DNA from: Candidatus Poseidonia sp.
GTDB lineage: Archaea; Thermoplasmatota; Poseidoniia; Poseidoniales; Poseidoniaceae
Direction of reading: 5' to 3'
Length of the DNA stretch: 64,000 nt
NCBI GenBank assembly: GCA_030829545.1
Contig: JAURAI010000005.1
Location: 76,088-140,087, forward strand
Shown: positions 61,001 through 64,000 of the stretch, piece after piece
Position numbering within the stretch: the first letter of the stretch is position 1
Layout: every line of letters starts with the position of its first letter
The notes under the pieces: generated by a model
The model's input: only the letters and a program-made list of their open reading frames with translations
What the model was told of the DNA's origin: nothing
The model's database searches: none
Position numbers and translations under genes: made by a program

Positions 61001-61016
61001 TCAGCATGGTTGTCAC
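52086..61016 (-). CDS. 2976-aa secreted membrane-anchored protein: TSP3 repeats, transglutaminase-like domain, many Ig-like repeats, TM, C-terminal DUF4129-like domain
   Basis: Signal peptide; DxDxDG repeats; 'GTCREFNTLFVTMARLAGLPARQVTGY...TWSEVRLQ...GWVAFDPCPP'; repeated beta domains; TM 'WWSYILVVLIAGLIAGGVVMYRR'; 'RRDFETVREFEFAIRQALHGVSEDALTALDNTFEMARYS'. Confidence 0.85.
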   Translation of the reverse strand: MTTMLTGSKLSGAAVRQAMADRKKAAKSLFLTALMVFSTLAAIQYAAVDVQAASDQDGDGLTYGLEYLMNTQPNDPDSDNDGLPDGWEWKYGLDPLSSSGADGAVADPDGDGMSNLQEYLYLQPSGWDNTNTASVLDNGVWWNGTIPVNDWNEEGALQFNQPGCGDSGSDGTGSIILCDEDPVGNICANGFDDDKDGFVDAADSDNDGDQDCLSDDDDGDGVIDEDPAGWDTDGDGMSDGWEAANGLNATSPSGDDGPNGDPDNDGLINLMEFVNPTWTTMCGSSPCFRNGPDGIVTETTSPCDPVQGIGPGACATYTAEVDGITSTSPQRADTDGDGLNDSYEALTLLTDPTAADTDNDGINDGVEVNGAYGNPAQASDPRNNNTDGDAFDDGDEDTNFNGVVDPGETDPTRREDSGDADNDGIQNWEENLSCTLWDVADTDFGGINDGEERNVSHGTDPCDSLVNFETTFVQYTSSTNRVEVGNGSGFNPGGGTGWYNVSGTWQSFAYAAVVNNVLQGVSNGPTGTATDVANRNGSFCHTSAVASGTIGTTQQYCDDDYEDSDGDGLADWQELLGTFGWFSNPSIVDSDGDGVNDFDEVADNTDPNEPCTNLLDDDGDGLNNYFENTTGCDLIYIGISNGSQDIWTTTYNAYDTDQGGVDDRTEYFDGTNPENDPSDDIQPDDFDGDGIPDAIENQTGTDWTNPDTDGGGMLDGQECPELYWFVNCAGAPYNPFDPTDDVLNNDVVFYANNTSGVVDLNLEHRWRTITNDFYTGSTYAHIDSVHPSRNLTVPVTNLTHLAPTSFANSTVEWDFKFTQPLNAGPVPAPSYYSNVSFYFETFSSLLRSNDTHIITLDSGSIEQIVYEQPEYYFDWATLAATTVPGQNFPYELITPAEFSNLSDPSSYILNVTNAIISEAGASNAYSSALALEDFIINGNSTTEFKRNYNGSGTVNPVDTSLNVLENRKEGTCREFNTLFVTMARLAGLPARQVTGYIGGTWTGDGYAVYADNAGTWSEVRLQQNSANGNTDLGWVAFDPCPPAEEIEIVNQTISTLTVSRDASTNMTVTGQLRYAANGTPATNIRVMAYLTPVADAPFVPGPGGVVERMLSENMTDANGTFSITGFPSAVTAPGMHNIVVEHRQSGYVSTDGIIFDGYVNVTDNSTIVHTAPGAINAPVAGAGATTVLEGRLELANQPTDEYSKLPNQTVWLSYTSSVDGAQNFSAQADSSGSWSMTLNLSEFETKGNLSATLGFSGWQDTSISSITPPQFHLNPSTTSIILNVTDAPNLTATIEGPLTNKSILLLGDDVWINGSALSLGGSPVALTGDLQFAIRTNDSGDLFTEVFNTSVSGTFSIQYLLPSNLSVAAGVIETRLRFFPASLPATDDADVSAGAPYFLRGFLSFFVEESAQIRGQDALLSVQINDHRGVSAAPDILGNYDFTFNGSWFNTTVDPELDFLELELVLASNLLAGDYPIGISFNGSDYYQASTGFGSIRVQADIDWNLSIAQDWTYMGNSTRLIGDIFDSVYLTPVIGNETLILVSLETDEGPIDIATSSLNNSTGAFDIPITMPNFLPSGAYNLVLDFDFMTLAPPGGAYYAYVDSALPPAPPTLISTLGGIVTDVVVEAERGAYIVEMNDTIDWTAKITDLADSSNISGAAVEYIWDYGNTNQSLGTVTSGADGNATFSYTPSGIAPGHYDVLIVVQDDLSAALSAGNTRRYGNSTLINVTVQVNSNVQFISVPSTITAGVPFNVLGSIQDADNNTRPLISAVRLEAFWLENPDEILVTNFPTTNNGSFNMTVPTDTAGNGTTRGPHILVVSVVNESSPFYLTASAQTPIQVMGVSRLENLVPLNAVVINRGNTVNMSAKLVEASDLFAPLSSYEVGLEFHETWLTPQTTDGEGYANFSYQIPYDHPLGLIVVQMVFNGSSDLLSTSANLTTITVRSLTFIVIDPIAANPVAGTSFNISGQIVSDNGSGLVERDNSVLPNANILFSLNRQPVGFTATGGIVGVDGYWNATIRLGETFAAGNHTVEATYIPSVNFYVGSENNSSFDSRGYSTLNFIQPTLDGIGQPSLNDRTNRGENVSFTLLLRDNQGSAIGNQSIIVSLSETLQLANPVSITVVTAANGTAIGTLTVPANMSVGPTDLFADYAGILGTTGIIGSNASTTFVVLGATEVVISDAPDVLTAGDTMYVNGTLLDDLGLVLQTDGNDASAIVHLLIDGVPVSSLETNISTGAYNFTYILPEETAAGPHDIRVEFRGGREWVDPVGLGDINNPEYYQPSFATIEFNVSVPTKILLITATGDADRETTMTIQGRLLDIVDNELPNMTIEIWLGGQWLTNTTTDENGLFTAIHPVPADAPLGPVALETRFTGTVAYLPSNATGLWEIYSPVLVTVEVPSPVAVNETITITGSVVDNQLVGIVGHEVQLIVQGIAITTLQTDANGDYTFEWTVPEIFNFGNNTLFAEAAPQGYYRAGDGNATFFLSHRSWVTLLFEDGIDATRGDTWELNGRLYDYDTVDRDGLVGMELTVALDGVPLFVTTTGLDGIWTATVPVTMDLSRGDHDLSVVFQGTEAHLPASAESSVRVWSNLLITLDPTSTSIVTRSDNVFAPIAYTGSIQEIGGTGEVFEDLILSIGNGSDCTSGREGARCFPTSIVQWSNGNFSLSAPAPYWLEVGSQYFFVDVARNDSQYLNAASMSRAVFVQVNADVTVDLLEVVEDEQEDLGVDLSIIAQDTKNGLPGIDVVVYVYDENQSQIATQTRQTDENGQVTFEFSADPPYGDASVWGEVTMDILINDPRLSTQSIQAFESLRSEGFAPSYAYAEEQADTPWWSYILVVLIAGLIAGGVVMYRRKQAADDLLKDAAEVFAYTAELLAAGDAIRESIFTCYQDLCGLLQQRGFLRRDFETVREFEFAIRQALHGVSEDALTALDNTFEMARYSREEMGAQHQEVAGQALTRMSNEITQIQKFPQR

Positions 61017-61097
61017 ACCTTACGCTGTTTTTGATGCCTCATAAGGGAAATGGTACGATGTTCATACAAGGAGCGTTCTGAGCACCAAAAAATCGGT

Positions 61098-64000
61098 TCA
61101 CAAATCGTCCAATTCATCAAGCAACTCGAGGTCATCATCATCGTCCTCGGGTGCTGTTGCAATGACTGCTGGTGGCAAGTCATCATCCATCTCTTCCATG
61201 TCAGAGGCATCCAGGTCGACCTCGACCTTTTCGCAGTCATAGAACTCTCCCTGATTGTTTCGCCCTCGGCGAGCAGCGTAAAATACCAGGGCTCCAATCA
61301 GCAGGTAGAATACCATGGTCTGTGGCTCAGGATTGATTAATTCACGAAGGAGACAGGATGCACCGCTGCATTCAGTCATGTAGTTGAAGACAAACTTCTG
61401 CTGATATTCCTCGGCGTATGGCGTCTCATTGTCCATTGGCGTGACCTTGAACTCAAAGGCGACGGAATTACTGTCTTTGAGTGCTTCAGGGGATGTCATG
61501 GTGACCCTGAAGTCTTTTGAGGAGTAGGCGGGCAAATTGATGATGAGGAAATCACTACCGAGCTGGCTGGATGTTGCACGGATTGCTCCTTCCCAACCAT
61601 CGGGTGCATCAAGACGAATGACAATATCAAGAGGGATGTTGTTTTGATTGCTAATCCTGTACTCTAGATTCTTGTCTTCACCCGGGGCGAATCGGGATTT
61701 TTCAGTTTTATCCGTGAGTTCGATACGTCCAGGTACGACGTCCTCTCGGATCACTACCTTCATCGGGAGGTCAAAGTAGCGAGCATCCTCAGCATCAACA
61801 CCTTCCTCGATGATACGAGTGTATACGGTGTGCTCCCCTGCTTCAACTTGGCCTTGAAGCGTGACTTCAAGCTTGATGTCAGCGTATTCATCAGGTGCTA
61901 GATTGACGACAACGATGTTGGTATTTGTGCCGTTTGAGATAGTGTAATCCCACGCCGTGTATTTTGGATTGGCATCAGCGTTTCGCTCAACATCCCTCGG
62001 GTTGATGATCTTCCACGTGGTTTGGCCGGCGCCGCTATTGGTTGAATCGGTGATTCTCAAATTGTAGAAGATGGTTGCATCTGGCCCCACTGGACCCACT
62101 TGTCCGAGTGGATTGTCTTCCCCAACTCCATCGCTGTCGGAGAGAACCTCGACCAAGATTCCGAAGGTACGGTGAACGGTAAAGGAAATGTCTGTTCGAA
62201 GTTCCGAGTCTTCCTTGCTCGAGACGGCGAGTTCGAACATACCGATGTCAACACCGTTTCGGTCAGCAGGAGGATAGACCTCCATGCGGATGGTGAGAAT
62301 CTGAGTTGAGCCAATGTCCGGCGTTATTGAGTAGATACCCTCCTCAACCAATTCCATTCCAGTTGCGTTATCGTAGAAACGGTATTGCCAGTCATCAGGT
62401 TGTTCAAGGACCCGGATTTTGAACGAGTCCGTGGTGAACCCTGTATTGAAGACATCAACGTAGAAATCACCTGTTTCATCGGCATCCACGTAATGTGAGA
62501 GAGTTTCATCGTAGGCCTCGGGACGCGTAGAGTCTGCAATTTGCTTCTGATGCTCATCGTCTTCGTAAATGAAAATCCGTGGCGGCGCGTAAACATCAAC
62601 TTCTTCGAAATCAAGTGTTACTACCTTGATGGCTACTTCCTCCATTTGGCCCTGATCGTTTTCAGCATAGACTCGGGCTTCGATTTCGAGGGAATCAGGA
62701 GCGTTGGTCAAATCATCTTCAGGGACAACAATTTCCAATTCAGGAATGACTGAATCACCACCGCTGGTAAGCGTGTAGGTGCCGCTGGGTGAACTCCATT
62801 GTGGGTCGGACCAACTGTTGGGCAGGTTGGTGTCGAGATCAAACACGACATCAAGACTGCTTGACGAGGAGCCGGTGTGCTCGACGAGGAATTCCACGAA
62901 AACGGATGCACCCGGTGCAAACAATACGACGTCGGGTTGGTTCTGCGGGAGGGTCAGGTAAATGTCATGCTCCAGCATGGTGATGCCGGGATGTTCAAAC
63001 AGAACCGAATGCCCCTGCGCGTCTTCAACTTCAAGGCGAACGGGATAGTCACCAGCGGCAATACCTCCTTCGTAGGTATAACTGAAATTGCCGACAAGGC
63101 CATTATTGTCAAGTTTCAAATCATCGTCATCGAAGTTTTCCTCAAAGACAACGTTCGCCGAGTTGGGCGTGTCCATGATGAGGTTGACTTCTTCGATATC
63201 GTCCCTTCCAAAGGCGTCTCGTACTTCGATTGAAAATTGAATTTCACGGAAATTCGGACGATGGTTTGGCGACCATTCGAATTTTTGTTCGTCCTGCCAG
63301 TTGCATCCAAACTCTGCGGCGCAGCTGTGGACACGGACGCTTGAACCGGTGAGTGCATTGGTCATGATTTGCAAGCGGGAATAACTGTTGGAACTTCCAA
63401 CCTTTCCAAAGGCGACTTGAACATCGCAATCCGTTTGCCCAACCCCGCCAGTGCTGCCTTCACAGGTTGCCTGAGCATCAATTCGGATTTTGAGTTGCTT
63501 GCCTTGTTCAACAACAAAGCCGTTGCTGCCCGTTTCAAATTCTACCTCAATGACCGTCCATGTGCATCCGTTTTGAGAAAATGGATTGGTTGAACATGGG
63601 TTCTCCAGTTGACGATTCTCGGAATCAATTTGCTGGTCACCCGACTTGAGCGAGAAGGTCATGTCTGCAGTAGAACCGTCGGTTCCGCTGAACTGGTAGT
63701 AGACCGAGAGGCGAGCGGTATTGGATGAACCAGTACCATTGATGTAGAGGTCGCTGATCATTTCCGTGCTTCGGAACTCCAGGCCGTCAATAGCACTGCC
63801 TTCTTCTTGTCCACCATTCGGCTCAATGGTGGTGATCGACCCTTGACCTCCAAATTCTGAATTGGGAGCGTCAAGATACAAATCATAGGTTTGCTCAACC
63901 GTTGAAACATACTCGACGGTCGTTGTTTCACCCAGCACGATTGCCTCTTCGATGGCCTCGGATGGTGGCACCATTAACGAGAGCAAAGAGAGAATGAAGG
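61098..64000 (-). CDS. large membrane-anchored surface protein with CARDB/NEW3-like beta domains, TM and acidic tail; 5' end beyond window
   Basis: Reading frame continues past the annotated start at 63986 to the window edge (…FILSLLSLMVPPSEA, signal-peptide-like); TM 'MVFYLLIGALVFYAARRGR'; tail '…EDDDDDLELLDELDDL'. Confidence 0.75.
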   Translation of the reverse strand, partial: FILSLLSLMVPPSEAIEEAIVLGETTTVEYVSTVEQTYDLYLDAPNSEFGGQGSITTIEPNGGQEEGSAIDGLEFRSTEMISDLYINGTGSSNTARLSVYYQFSGTDGSTADMTFSLKSGDQQIDSENRQLENPCSTNPFSQNGCTWTVIEVEFETGSNGFVVEQGKQLKIRIDAQATCEGSTGGVGQTDCDVQVAFGKVGSSNSYSRLQIMTNALTGSSVRVHSCAAEFGCNWQDEQKFEWSPNHRPNFREIQFSIEVRDAFGRDDIEEVNLIMDTPNSANVVFEENFDDDDLKLDNNGLVGNFSYTYEGGIAAGDYPVRLEVEDAQGHSVLFEHPGITMLEHDIYLTLPQNQPDVVLFAPGASVFVEFLVEHTGSSSSSLDVVFDLDTNLPNSWSDPQWSSPSGTYTLTSGGDSVIPELEIVVPEDDLTNAPDSLEIEARVYAENDQGQMEEVAIKVVTLDFEEVDVYAPPRIFIYEDDEHQKQIADSTRPEAYDETLSHYVDADETGDFYVDVFNTGFTTDSFKIRVLEQPDDWQYRFYDNATGMELVEEGIYSITPDIGSTQILTIRMEVYPPADRNGVDIGMFELAVSSKEDSELRTDISFTVHRTFGILVEVLSDSDGVGEDNPLGQVGPVGPDATIFYNLRITDSTNSGAGQTTWKIINPRDVERNADANPKYTAWDYTISNGTNTNIVVVNLAPDEYADIKLEVTLQGQVEAGEHTVYTRIIEEGVDAEDARYFDLPMKVVIREDVVPGRIELTDKTEKSRFAPGEDKNLEYRISNQNNIPLDIVIRLDAPDGWEGAIRATSSQLGSDFLIINLPAYSSKDFRVTMTSPEALKDSNSVAFEFKVTPMDNETPYAEEYQQKFVFNYMTECSGASCLLRELINPEPQTMVFYLLIGALVFYAARRGRNNQGEFYDCEKVEVDLDASDMEEMDDDLPPAVIATAPEDDDDDLELLDELDDL

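Overview
This 64-kb window looks like a gene-dense archaeal chromosome fragment. My best guess is a Marine Group II / Poseidoniales-like euryarchaeote. That guess rests on the split archaeal RNA polymerase genes (rpoH-rpoB-rpoA'-rpoA''-rpl30e), PurP, an archaeal-type tRNA-Lys and several giant secreted Ca-binding-repeat proteins; I could not run a search to confirm it. Recognisable modules: purP; a propionyl/methylmalonyl-CoA gene set (pccB, small subunit, BCCP, cobalamin-binding mutase subunit, MeaB GTPase); an asnB / GshA-like ligase / saccharopine-dehydrogenase-like operon; a cytochrome b6-Rieske operon whose subunit-IV-like gene is fused to an HdrD-like CCG iron-sulfur module; a divergent FtsZ-like GTPase with a TPR partner; a methyltransferase-biotin ligase fusion; tRNA-Lys(UUU) upstream of the RNAP operon; NADP-type glutamate dehydrogenase; an RHH regulator; an XPD/Rad3-like helicase; and very large secreted or membrane-anchored proteins with thrombospondin-type-3 repeats and transglutaminase-like domains. 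The most interesting observations are the cyt b/HdrD fusion, an N-terminal domain shared by RpoH and RpoA'', the GshA-like ligase operon, a transglutaminase-like domain lacking the expected catalytic His in a 2976-aa surface protein, and a possible structured RNA near 49.3 kb. No CRISPR array, transposase or rRNA was recognised.
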